A stretch of 64,000 nt of DNA from Bradyrhizobium sp. CCGE-LA001 (GTDB lineage Bacteria > Pseudomonadota > Alphaproteobacteria > Rhizobiales > Xanthobacteraceae), in assembly GCF_000296215.2 (NCBI RefSeq), contig NZ_CP013949.1, positions 5,015,501 to 5,079,500 on the forward strand, written 5' to 3'. The position numbers and the translations under genes were made by a program. The notes beneath the pieces are model-generated. The model ran no database searches. It worked only from the letters and a program-made list of their open reading frames with translations, and was not told the DNA's origin. Shown here piece after piece: positions 34,513 to 42,124 of the stretch (within the stretch, counting starts at the first letter, position 1; each line of letters begins with the position of its first letter).

Positions 34513-35466
34513 ATGTCGGAAGAAGTCCTGCAACAGGCATCCCCGGGCTTGATCCCGGGGTCGGGCACAGCGCGCGCGGCAAAGCCGACGCGCCTGTCGC
34601 CGTCCTTCATCTCCTGGCTCCAGGCCGGGCCGATGATGCTGGTGTTTCTCGCCTTCTTCCTCATTCCGCTGGCCTTCGTCGTCATCGTCTCGTTCTGGGA
34701 TTACAACGAATACCAGTTGCTGCCGCACTTCTCCGGCCGCGGCTACACCGACACCTTCGAGGGCTGCCTCGCGCAGCTCCCCGAGCTCTGCACCATCGGC
34801 AAGACCTATCTGAAGACGCTAAAGCTGTGCTTCATGGTCTGGGCCATCACACTCTTCATCGGCTTCTGGATCGCCTACTTCCTTGCCTTCCACGTCAAGT
34901 CCAAGACCTGGCAAATGGGATTGTCGCTGCTCTGCACGATCCCGTTCTGGACTTCCAACGTGATCCGCATGATCGCCTGGATTCCGCTGCTCGGGCGCAA
35001 CGGCCTCGTGAACTCCGGCCTGATGAAGACGGGGCTGATCAATCACCCCGTGGAATGGCTGCTGTTCTCCGAATTCTCAGTGGTGCTGGCGCTGGTCCAT
35101 CTCTTCACCTTCTTCATGGTGGTGCCGATCTTCAACTCGATGATACGCATCGACAAATCGCTGATCGAGGCCGCCTATGACGCCGGCGCGAGCGGCTTTC
35201 AGACCCTCGTCAACGTCATCATTCCGCTGTCGAAACCCGGCATCGTGATCGGCTCGATCTTCGTCATCACCATCGTGATGGGCGATTTCATCACCATCGG
35301 CGTGATGGGCGGCCAGCAGATCGCCGCCGCCGGCAAGATCATCGAGACGCGGGTCAACGCGCTGCAATTCCCGGCCGCCGCGGCCAACGCCGTGATCCTG
35401 CTCGTCATCACCTTCCTGATCATCACCATGATGTCGCGCATCGTCGACATCAAGAAGGAGCTCTAG
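34513..35466 (+). CDS. ABC transporter permease, PotB-like
   Basis: 317 residues, six membrane helices beginning near residue 38 (AGPMMLVFLAFFLIPLAFV). The EAA loop for contact with the ATPase reads EAAYDAGASGFQTLVNVIIPLSKPG near 219-242. A polar N-terminal extension of about 30 residues (encoded by DNA with a CCCCGGG/CCCGGGG palindrome at 34542-34561) is unusual. It is expected to pair with the next gene's product in the inner membrane. The genes are only 3 nt apart. Confidence 0.93.
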   Translation: MSEEVLQQASPGLIPGSGTARAAKPTRLSPSFISWLQAGPMMLVFLAFFLIPLAFVVIVSFWDYNEYQLLPHFSGRGYTDTFEGCLAQLPELCTIGKTYLKTLKLCFMVWAITLFIGFWIAYFLAFHVKSKTWQMGLSLLCTIPFWTSNVIRMIAWIPLLGRNGLVNSGLMKTGLINHPVEWLLFSEFSVVLALVHLFTFFMVVPIFNSMIRIDKSLIEAAYDAGASGFQTLVNVIIPLSKPGIVIGSIFVITIVMGDFITIGVMGGQQIAAAGKIIETRVNALQFPAAAANAVILLVITFLIITMMSRIVDIKKEL

Positions 35467-35469
35467 AGC

Positions 35470-36348
35470 ATGAAGGAAGGACGCCCGCGCTCTTTCTACG
35501 TGCTCGCGATCTTCTTCGCGGCCTATGTGCTGTTCCTCTACGGCCCGATGATCGCGATCTACGTGCTGTCGTTCCAGGGGCCGCAGGGCGGCCTCACCTT
35601 TCCGATGAACGGCGTATCGACCTTCTGGATCGCAAAGCTGTTCCAGGGCACCGGCATCGTCGATCTCGGCGCGGCCTTCCGCCGCTCGCTGCTGCTCGGC
35701 GTGATCGTGATGATCGTCACCGTCGTGCTGTCGGTCGCCGCGGGCATGGCGTTCCGCAGGAAGTTCAGGGCGCAGAGCATCCTGTTCTACTCGGCGATCG
35801 CCAGCCTCATCGTGCCCTCGATCATCACCTCGCTAGGCATCTCCCTGGAATTCCGTATCATCGACGATCTGATCAAGGCGCATTGGAATGAGAATTTCGA
35901 GACCTCGATGGGCCTGCTCACCTCGGGTCTCGGCGCGCATCTGACCTGGACGCTGCCGTTCGGCCTGCTCATCATGTTCGCGATCTTCAACCGCTTCGAT
36001 CCCAGGCTCGAGGAGGCCGCGCGCGATCTCGGCGCGACGCCATGGCAAACCTTCCGCCACGTCGTGCTGCCGATCATCCTGCCGTCCGTGATCGGCATCG
36101 GGCTGTTCGGCTTCACGCTCTCCTGGGACGAGCTCGCCCGCTCCAGCCAGGCGATCGGGGCGGTGAATACGTTGCCGCTCGATCTTCAGGGGCTCACCAC
36201 GACCGTCACGAATCCCGACATCTATGCCCTCGGCACCGTGATCTCGGCAGTCTCATTCACGGTGATCACGCTTGCGCTCGGCACCATCCACGTGCTCAAC
36301 AAGCGGCAGGCGGCCAAGGGTTCGGACGCCGGCAAGGGGCTCGTCTAA
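35470..36348 (+). CDS. ABC transporter permease, PotC-like
   Basis: 292 residues, six membrane helices, with the coupling loop EEAARDLGATPWQTFRHVVLP near 178-198. With the PotB-like protein it forms the membrane channel of the uptake system. The racemase-like gene follows 19 nt later. Confidence 0.93.
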   Translation: MKEGRPRSFYVLAIFFAAYVLFLYGPMIAIYVLSFQGPQGGLTFPMNGVSTFWIAKLFQGTGIVDLGAAFRRSLLLGVIVMIVTVVLSVAAGMAFRRKFRAQSILFYSAIASLIVPSIITSLGISLEFRIIDDLIKAHWNENFETSMGLLTSGLGAHLTWTLPFGLLIMFAIFNRFDPRLEEAARDLGATPWQTFRHVVLPIILPSVIGIGLFGFTLSWDELARSSQAIGAVNTLPLDLQGLTTTVTNPDIYALGTVISAVSFTVITLALGTIHVLNKRQAAKGSDAGKGLV

Positions 36349-36367
36349 AGCGACTGGTCTGATCGAA

Positions 36368-37099
36368 ATGCGCCTGCACGTCGTCAATCCCAACACCACC
36401 GCGTCGATGACGGCGAAGATCGCCGCTGCCGCGCGCAGCGTCGCCCTGCCCGACACCGTGATCGACGCGCGCCAGCCGGCGATGGGGCCGGTCTCGATCG
36501 AGGGATTTTACGACGAGGCCTTTGCCGTGCCCGGCATGCTCGGCTGCATCCGCGCGGCCGACCGCGACGGCGCGGATGCGCACATCATCGCCTGCTTCGA
36601 TGACACCGGTCTCGATGCCGCGCGCGCCGCAGCAAAGGCTCCCGTGATCGGCATCGGCGAAGCCGGCTTCCACATGGCGAGCCTGATCGCCGCACGCTTT
36701 GCCGTGGTGACGACGCTCGGTGTCTCCATCGTTCCGATCGAGCACAATTTGCGGAAATACGGCCTCGCCGAGCGCTGCGCCCGCGTCCGCGCCGCCGAGG
36801 TCCCGGTGCTCGCGCTCGAGGAGCGCAACGCTGACGCGGTCGGCAAGATCTCGGCTGAGATCACCGCCGCAATCCGCGACGACCGCGCCGAGGTCATCGT
36901 GCTCGGGTGCGCCGGCATGGCCGATCTCGCCGGCGAGCTCGCCGCCGCGCATGGCCTGCCCGTGGTCGACGGCGTCGCCGCCGCCGTCACGCTGGCGGAA
37001 TCACTGGTGCGGCTGGGGCTGACGACATCCCGGCTGGGCCCCTACGCGGTGCCGCGGCCAAAGACCTATTCCGGGCCGTTTTCGCCGTTTCAGCCCTGA
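36368..37099 (+). CDS. Asp/Glu/hydantoin racemase-family protein
   Basis: 243 residues from the ATG at 36368. It starts MRLHVVNPNTTASMTAKI and contains two catalytic Cys in the family positions: HIIACFDDTGLDAAR (near 79) and VIVLGCAGMADLAGEL (near 182). These are signatures of the hydantoin-racemase branch, which interconverts stereoisomers by a two-base mechanism. Its place at the end of a PotABCD-like operon, under a sigma-54 promoter, suggests that the imported compound is a hydantoin, allantoin-like compound or amino acid used as nitrogen source; the exact substrate is inference. Confidence 0.88.
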   Translation: MRLHVVNPNTTASMTAKIAAAARSVALPDTVIDARQPAMGPVSIEGFYDEAFAVPGMLGCIRAADRDGADAHIIACFDDTGLDAARAAAKAPVIGIGEAGFHMASLIAARFAVVTTLGVSIVPIEHNLRKYGLAERCARVRAAEVPVLALEERNADAVGKISAEITAAIRDDRAEVIVLGCAGMADLAGELAAAHGLPVVDGVAAAVTLAESLVRLGLTTSRLGPYAVPRPKTYSGPFSPFQP

Positions 37100-37276
37100 T
37101 CCGCGTCTCTGACGGCATTCGATGGCTGATAAAGCCCGCTAGTTGTTGGTTTTTTTGCCTTTAGCCTCTTTTTGGTCCCATTCCTTGCGGAAACCTGACG
37201 CTTTCGGGACGCCCCGGCCGCCCAAGGGTTGCCGGTCTTCGCCACTCACCAAGTTTCAATTTGGGTTTTGTCAGCG

Positions 37277-37771
37277 ATGATCGATCTCGCCCAGGACACA
37301 CCGTCCAACCCGCTCCTTCGCCTTGGCGCGCAGCCGATCGCGCTGACTGCCGCGGCCCTTCTCCTGCTGATCGCCGGCGTGACATCGATCGCGATCTGGC
37401 GCGCCTATACCGGTGCGACCCCGGAGGCCGACCGGGTGGTGGCATCGCGGCAGCTCCAGGCCCGCGCGGCGCAGGCGTCCGAGCAGCTCGTCGAGAAGAC
37501 CAAGGGGCTGGAGGCGACCCAGCAGGAATCGATCGATCAGCTCCAAGTCGTGCAAGACCAGCTCTTGACCATGAAACGGCTGATGGCGGCGCAGCAGGCC
37601 GACACCAAACGCCTGTCCGAGCAGGTCGCGGCATTGAACGAGTCCATCGACGGTTTGCGGCAATCCTTTGCCAGCGCACGCCCCACCGAGGTCGAGACGC
37701 CCTCAGTTACCCGCAGGAAACCGGCGCGGCACCGCGTCCATGCCAGCGCGCGCAAGCGCTCACGCGGCTGA
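37277..37771 (+). CDS. membrane-anchored coiled-coil protein
   Basis: 164 residues from the ATG at 37277. One membrane helix (PIALTAAALLLLIAGVTSIAIW, about 19-40) is followed by a coiled coil (about 55-120) rich in Gln, Glu and Leu (QLQARAAQASEQLVEKTKGLE and LSEQVAALNESIDGLR), then a basic tail (RRKPARHRVHASARKR). No domain is recognised; similar proteins appear as conserved hypotheticals in Bradyrhizobium. It is expected to be anchored in the inner membrane with the coil in the periplasm or cytoplasm. A very strong terminator lies 122 nt downstream. Confidence 0.75.
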   Translation: MIDLAQDTPSNPLLRLGAQPIALTAAALLLLIAGVTSIAIWRAYTGATPEADRVVASRQLQARAAQASEQLVEKTKGLEATQQESIDQLQVVQDQLLTMKRLMAAQQADTKRLSEQVAALNESIDGLRQSFASARPTEVETPSVTRRKPARHRVHASARKRSRG

Positions 37772-37804
37772 GCACGGCTCCAGCGCCGCTTTAATTTGCC
37801 GACT

Positions 37805-37820
37805 TGTGAACTGGATCACA
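37805..37820. promoter_or_regulatory. CRP-type palindrome
   Basis: TGTGA-N6-TCACA is a perfect CRP-type consensus. It lies after the coiled-coil gene and about 70-130 nt before a strong terminator, so it may control a short transcript. It is not a FixK/FnrN box. Confidence 0.4.
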
Positions 37821-37892
37821 TTCCGCCGTGTGATTCCGCGCGATGCTCGCGGGTACCGGATGGCGTGAGCCGATTTCAATGTCCGGGGCTGG

Positions 37893-37934
37893 CAAGGTCG
37901 TTGACGGTATACTGCGTCAACGACCTTGTTTTTT
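37893..37934 (+). terminator. very strong intrinsic terminator
   Basis: CAAGGTCGTTGACG and its exact complement form a 14-bp perfect stem around an 8-nt loop, followed by six T. It ends the coiled-coil transcript or a separate small RNA. Confidence 0.92.
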
Positions 37935-37959
37935 GGTCAGTCCGGCCGATCTTCCCGCC

Positions 37960-38331
37960 TCACTCGCAGACATCGACGCTGCGGTATCGCCAACCCGCAG
38001 CCGTCATCACGCGCTTCCGGGCGACGTAGCAACCACCGTAGCCATCGTTATAGCCGGTACCATAATAGGTGGGACCACCGTAATAGGGGTAGCCGTAGCC
38101 ATATCCATAATAGCCGCCGTAAAGGCCGGCCCCGGCAATGCCCGCGCCGATGGCCACCCCAGGCCAGAATCCCCCGCCACGCCAATGGCCGCCATGCCCC
38201 CAACCGCCGCCATGCCAACCACCGCCGTGGCCCCAGCCGCCATGTCCGAAGCCCCGTGCCTCAGCCGATTGCGGCACCGATAGTCCAACAGCCGCGACGG
38301 TCAGTGCCGCCATCGTCATCTTCCGTAACAT
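37960..38331 (-). CDS. Gly/Tyr/His-rich small secreted protein
   Basis: 123 residues from the ATG at 38331. A signal peptide (cleavage near SAEA-RGF) precedes a stretch of GHGG/GWHGGG repeats, a hydrophobic glycine-rich segment (PGVAIGAGIAGAGLYGG) and a Tyr/Gly-rich part ending in a Cys pair (GGCYVARKRVM and VDVCE). This layout is known from many small secreted proteins in Bradyrhizobium. It may be surface or periplasmic. A metal-binding role of the His repeats is only a guess. Confidence 0.78.
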   Translation of the reverse strand: MLRKMTMAALTVAAVGLSVPQSAEARGFGHGGWGHGGGWHGGGWGHGGHWRGGGFWPGVAIGAGIAGAGLYGGYYGYGYGYPYYGGPTYYGTGYNDGYGGCYVARKRVMTAAGWRYRSVDVCE

Positions 38332-38435
38332 CACTCGATCCTCCGCGTGGATACGCTCCACGCTTCAAAGTAGGATCCAAGCTAACGTCAGTTGAGGATG
38401 CATGACAGCCACACTGTCTCACTTCCGCGCGAGCG

Positions 38436-38759
38436 TCAGCAGCCGCGGCAGATGCTCTTCATCTTCTTGTCGAGCTGCTTGTTCTCGGCGTTGACGGTGG
38501 CATCGGCCGCACCGCCTGTGCCGCTGCCTGTGCCAGTGGTGACTCCGGAGCCTCCGCCGGATGATTGAGCCGTGCCCAGGCTGTTGGTCCCGGGCGGCGG
38601 AGCCGGCGCGTTGGCGACACCTCCGGTCGATCCCGCAGGGCCTCCGGCCGACCCGCCGACGCCGCCGGTCGCTTGCGCGAACGATGCGGCCGGGATCGCT
38701 GCGAGTGCGAGGATCACGATCAGAGACTTGATTGGAGCGGTTGCAGACGATCGGGCCAT
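38436..38759 (-). CDS. small secreted Gly/Ser/Thr-rich protein
   Basis: 107 residues from the ATG at 38759 with GGGAG upstream. A signal peptide (IVILALAAIPAASFAQA) precedes a low-complexity region of Gly, Ser, Thr, Pro and Ala (about 28-88) and a charged end with two Cys (KKMKSICRGC). No domain or function is recognised. It is in the same direction as the Gly/Tyr-rich secreted protein, 104 nt away. Confidence 0.75.
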   Translation of the reverse strand: MARSSATAPIKSLIVILALAAIPAASFAQATGGVGGSAGGPAGSTGGVANAPAPPPGTNSLGTAQSSGGGSGVTTGTGSGTGGAADATVNAENKQLDKKMKSICRGC

Positions 38760-38853
38760 CGGAGTTCTCCCTTTGGCGGTCAACCGCTGCGCTGAAGACC
38801 GGTTCCGGAACAAATGACCTCACATCAGCTTGACTGCGAGGAGGCCAATCACC

Positions 38854-39018
38854 ATGACCGATCGCGATCCCTTTGCCGAAGGCGAGCGCGCCGCGCGCGA
38901 CAACATTCCGGCTGAGGCCAATCCGTATTCGAACGGCAGCGACGAGCATGCGCTGTGGGCCGCCGGCCACGAGCGAATTGCAGGTGCGGTCGAGGCGCGC
39001 CAATCCGAGGGAAGCTGA
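38854..39018 (+). CDS. RMF/CrpP-like small protein
   Basis: 54 residues with GAGGAGG about 10 nt upstream of the ATG. The centre, AEGERAARDNIPAEANPY then ALWAAGHERIAGA, follows the pattern of the ribosome modulation factor/CrpP fold (EG..A, NPY, W..G). RMF dimerises 70S ribosomes in stationary phase; CrpP-like proteins are related. It is too short for confident transfer of function. Divergent from the secreted protein at 38759. Confidence 0.6.
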   Translation: MTDRDPFAEGERAARDNIPAEANPYSNGSDEHALWAAGHERIAGAVEARQSEGS

Positions 39019-39045
39019 CGCGTTCGTCGGTCTCCCGAGGCGCCG

Positions 39046-39450
39046 CTATGCGGCGGCCTTCATCTTGTCGGTGCGATCCTCGACCATGGTCACGAACATG
39101 TGGGACTCTTCGCCCGCGCCACCGATCTGGACCCGGCGGGCGGAGATCACGCGGCGCCCGCGCGCAGGATTGTCGATGGTGTCGACGATCGGCTCGAGCT
39201 GCTGCTCTTGTGCCAGCAATTGCTTGTCGCGTCGTTCGATCAGCTCGGCCGCCTCCGCGGAGAATGATTCCCGCGGTCTTGCCGATGATCTCGCCGCGCG
39301 ACATGCCGATCATCTTCTCGGCGGTGACGAAGACGTAGCGCAGATTGCGCGCATCCTTGGCGATGATGCCTTCGGCGACATTCTCGATGATGGTCGCGAG
39401 GAAGCGCTCCATCCGCTCCAGGATGCGCTGGCGGTGGCGCTGCTCGGTGA
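39046..39450 (-). pseudogene. PAS-domain remnant of a sensor protein, frameshifted
   Basis: One frame gives ERFLATIIENVAEGIIAKDA then EKMIGMSRGEIIGKTAG, the start of a PAS domain. From about 39265 on, another frame continues with FSAEAAELIERRDKQLLAQ, then HMFVTMVEDRTDKMKAAA and stop. The two parts join into one normal PAS unit, with expected GEIIGK..FSxEAAELIERRD, so a frameshift broke it. There is no start for the full protein and no output domain. It overlaps or abuts the 3' end of the carbonic anhydrase gene. Confidence 0.75.
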
Positions 39451-39453
39451 CCG

Positions 39454-39984
39454 TCAACCGATCCGCTTCAGGCCTTTCGTGAACCGCGGACCGTTGGCCA
39501 CGTAGAACTTGGCCGCACCTCCCATCTTCTGGACTTGCGCGTCGTCGAGCGTGCGGATCACGCGCGCCGGCGAGCCGATGATCAGCGAGCGCTCGGGGAA
39601 CTCCTTGCCCTCGGTGATGACGGAGCCGGCACCGACGATGCTGTTGCGGCCGATCTTGGCGCCGTTCATCACGATCGAGCCCATGCCGACGAGCGCGCCC
39701 TCCTCGATGGTGCAGCCGTGCAGGATGACGTTGTGTCCGACCGTGCAGTTCCTGCCGATGTGAAGCGGAAAGCCGAGATCGGTGTGGCAGGTCGAGCCGT
39801 CCTGGACATTGGCGCCCTCGCCGACCTCGATCCACTCATTGTCGCCGCGCAGCACCGCGCCGAACCAGACGCTCGCGCCGGGCTTCAGGCGCACCTGGCC
39901 GATCACGGTGGCGGTCTCCGCGATGAAGTAGTTGCCGTCGGCGGGAAGGTCGGGCGCCTGCCCGTCGAGCTCGTAGATCGCCAT
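39454..39984 (-). CDS. gamma-carbonic anhydrase-like protein
   Basis: 176 residues forming a left-handed beta-helix of hexapeptide repeats, e.g. VWFGAVLRGDNEWIEVGEG, then HIGRNCTVGHNVILHGCTIEEG. The metal ligands are visible as CHTD and TVGHNVILHGC. This family (CaiE/YrdA) has a trimeric zinc site; some members are carbonic anhydrases, others have unknown activity. It is cytosolic. A PAS remnant directly follows its stop, which suggests a deletion nearby. Confidence 0.92.
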   Translation of the reverse strand: MAIYELDGQAPDLPADGNYFIAETATVIGQVRLKPGASVWFGAVLRGDNEWIEVGEGANVQDGSTCHTDLGFPLHIGRNCTVGHNVILHGCTIEEGALVGMGSIVMNGAKIGRNSIVGAGSVITEGKEFPERSLIIGSPARVIRTLDDAQVQKMGGAAKFYVANGPRFTKGLKRIG

Positions 39985-40056
39985 GGGGGTCTCCTGTCAG
40001 GATGATCCTGGCATAGCGAAACGGCAGCCTGGACGCAAAGGGCCGAATGGCGGGCG

Positions 40057-40386
40057 TCAGCCCAGCACGCCGGCCGCGCGCAGCGTCATCAGGAAGAAGG
40101 TGCCGCTCATCATGCTCCAGAAGCCGGCGATCACGGTCGCCATCATCACGAACTCGGCGCGGCGGCTTTCCATCCGCATGCCGCGAAGCGTGTTGCGCAT
40201 GATGATGAAGGGCGCCGCGAACACCAGGAACGGCACCGCCGCGAAGGTCTTCGGCGCGACGCCATCCTGCAGCAGGCCGAAGCCGGCGGGACGCTGGGCG
40301 AACGCCTGATATCCGTTCACGAGCGCGCCCGCGAGCGCGAAACCGATAAAGATCGAAAAGAAGGTATTGAGAGCTTCAGGTGTCAT
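40057..40386 (-). CDS. small conserved membrane protein
   Basis: 109 residues with three hydrophobic helices: TFFSIFIGFALAGALVNGY, a central FAAVPFLVFAAPFIIM and a C-terminal ATVIAGFWSMMSGTFFL. It seems to belong to a conserved alphaproteobacterial family without known role. It is divergent from the gene at 40605; a CtrA-type site lies between them, 70 nt from its start. Confidence 0.82.
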   Translation of the reverse strand: MTPEALNTFFSIFIGFALAGALVNGYQAFAQRPAGFGLLQDGVAPKTFAAVPFLVFAAPFIIMRNTLRGMRMESRRAEFVMMATVIAGFWSMMSGTFFLMTLRAAGVLG

Positions 40387-40455
40387 CGGAAGTCGCCCTT
40401 ACGCAACGCCACCGCCTTCCTGTGACAAAGAGTGCGGGTTAACGCTACATTATCC

Positions 40456-40471
40456 TTAAGGGAAGGTTAAC
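40456..40471. promoter_or_regulatory. putative CtrA-binding site
   Basis: A perfect TTAA-N7-TTAAC match between the small membrane gene (start 40386, minus) and the membrane-anchored gene (start 40605, plus). It is the second such site in the window. Confidence 0.5.
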
Positions 40472-40604
40472 GCCGCCCGCCGGTCTGCGCAGGGCCCTCC
40501 CCCTTGCCCCGCAGCGGGGACGCTCCGCCAAATCGCCGCCGCGTGGCATATTCGCCGGTGATTCGTCGGCCAGCGGCCGACGTCCGGCTCTCTTGCGCTA
40601 GCTC

Positions 40605-41312
40605 ATGACGGTGTTTTCGGCAGCCTCCCCTCGCTTTCCCCGGACGCGCACCCGCGCGCACGTCGTCCCGATCGTGCTCGGCGGCATCGCTGCGGCCTGC
40701 GCGGTGGGGCTCGTCGCCTATCTCTTGTGGCCGACCTGGGGCACGCGCGGCGCCAACGCCCCGGACAAGCTGCCGGTGAGCGTCGGCGGCACGCTGTTCA
40801 ACCTGCCCGTGACGGCGATCCGGATGAAGATCCAGCGCCATTCCGGGCCGCAGGAGCGCATCGATCTCGACTTCCTCTATCCCTCGCTGGAACCGCCCGG
40901 CGCACCCAAGCACGTCACTGCCGACACGGTGGAGGCGGCGGTGCACTCGATCGACCGCATCTTCCTGTCGATCGCGGCCCATCACGATGCGCTCGCGCCC
41001 GAGCAGCGCACGGCCACGATCTATCCCCGCTATCTCGACCCGGCCGCAACGAAAGCCGAGGACGGCCTGACGATGCGGATGTTCCGCAGCGACACGCCCT
41101 ACGGCAGCGAGGATCTCTATTCCGCCACCAGCCCCGCCCTGACCGCGCGCTGCACCCGCGACGCGGCGACCCCGGGCATGTGCCTGTCCGAACGCCGCGT
41201 CGGCGGCGCCGACCTCACCTTCCGCTTCCCGCGCAGCTGGCTGTCGCAATGGCGCGACGTGGCGGAGGCGATGGAGAAGCTGACGGCGCAGCTGCGCGGG
41301 CCGAAGGGCTGA
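40605..41312 (+). CDS. membrane-anchored conserved hypothetical protein
   Basis: 235 residues with one N-terminal membrane helix (HVVPIVLGGIAAACAVGLVAYLLW, about 19-42) and a soluble, probably periplasmic domain. The domain has RIDLDFLYPSLEP and a Cys pair (ALTARCTRDAATPGMCL, about 14 residues apart) that may form a disulphide. No known family was recognised. A CtrA-type site lies 134 nt upstream. A repeat follows it. Confidence 0.78.
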   Translation: MTVFSAASPRFPRTRTRAHVVPIVLGGIAAACAVGLVAYLLWPTWGTRGANAPDKLPVSVGGTLFNLPVTAIRMKIQRHSGPQERIDLDFLYPSLEPPGAPKHVTADTVEAAVHSIDRIFLSIAAHHDALAPEQRTATIYPRYLDPAATKAEDGLTMRMFRSDTPYGSEDLYSATSPALTARCTRDAATPGMCLSERRVGGADLTFRFPRSWLSQWRDVAEAMEKLTAQLRGPKG

Positions 41313-41784
41313 GCGGTCGGGCTGGCTTGGTGCCTCTCAAAATGAACCGCGAAAACAACCCCATGCACAGTAGCCAAGTGCTTGGCGCGACTTGGTATTT
41401 CAAAAGCGCTCCACAGCGCTTCTGATTTTTAGAAATCAGGTTGATGCGTCGGGCAAAACAGGGGCGTGATGGCGGGATGGAGCAGCGCTCGTCAGCGCGT
41501 GCGCAGCGACTTGTCCAAGGAAGCTTTGGGCGGAGGTGGAAGCAATTCTGAATCCTTCCGCGGAAAGATTCCTGGATTGCTTCGCTTCGCTCGCAATGAC
41601 GTGTGGAGAAAGCGCACGTCAATCTGCGGCGTGCCCCGGACGCAGCGCAGCGTCTCTTCGACGGTGCGCTGCTGAGCCGGGGCCTATGTTGCAGAGATGC
41701 GCTCGCAGAGATTCTGGGTCCCGGCTCTGCACGGCAACGCCCAGAGCGTTGCAGTGCGTCCGGGACATGAGCGCCGAGGAACAA
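41313..41784. other. gap holding a composite repeat
   Basis: Starts with a hairpin CTGATTT-ttag-AAATCAG near 41421 and contains the inverted copy of the 1.7-kb repeat (41537-41768). No gene was recognised. Confidence 0.5.
41537..41768. repeat. composite intergenic repeat, copy B (inverted)
   Basis: Module 2 (41537-41600) with TTCGCTTCGCTCGCAATGAC and module 1 (41631-41768) with GTGCCCCGGACGCAGCGCAG and CCGGGACAT are the reverse complement of the element at 1717-1965, in the same module order when flipped. Module 1 ends close to the DUF3126 gene. Confidence 0.8.
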
Positions 41785-42003
41785 CTACTCCTGATCGACG
41801 AGATCGTCTTCGAGGATCGCCATTTGGAACTGGAACGAGCGGTCGTCGTCCTCGTCGTCGACGAAGAGCACGCCGATGAACTCCTCGCCGATATAGACCT
41901 CGGCGGAATCGTCTTTCTTCGGCCGCGGCACGACGCGGATCTTGGGATTGCCGAATACGCGCTTCAGATACGCGTCCAGCTTTCTGACTTCTTTGACGTC
42001 CAC
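41785..42003 (-). CDS. DUF3126-family small protein
   Basis: 72 residues: MDVKEVRKLDAYLKRVFGN, then KIRVVPRPKKDDSAEVYIGEE and an acidic C-terminus with FQFQMAILEDDL. This matches the DUF3126 family, which is restricted to Alphaproteobacteria and of unknown role. It sits directly downstream of cysE, separated from it by a strong terminator. Confidence 0.92.
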   Translation of the reverse strand: MDVKEVRKLDAYLKRVFGNPKIRVVPRPKKDDSAEVYIGEEFIGVLFVDDEDDDRSFQFQMAILEDDLVDQE

Positions 42004-42090
42004 GGCAAGTCTCCGATCGAAATGGGTCGGCGGGTTTTAGGACGAGACGCAACGAACCGCCAGCATGAATTGCCAAACAATTTGGGGACG

Positions 42091-42117
42091 AAAAAAGGGC
42101 GGAAAATCCGCCCTTTT
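42091..42117 (-). terminator. intrinsic terminator after cysE
   Basis: On the minus strand AAGGGCGGA, TTT and TCCGCCCTT form the hairpin, followed by TTTT. It starts 8 nt after the cysE stop. The plus strand also carries a T-run, so it could act in both directions. Confidence 0.9.
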
Positions 42118-42124
42118 CGCAAGA

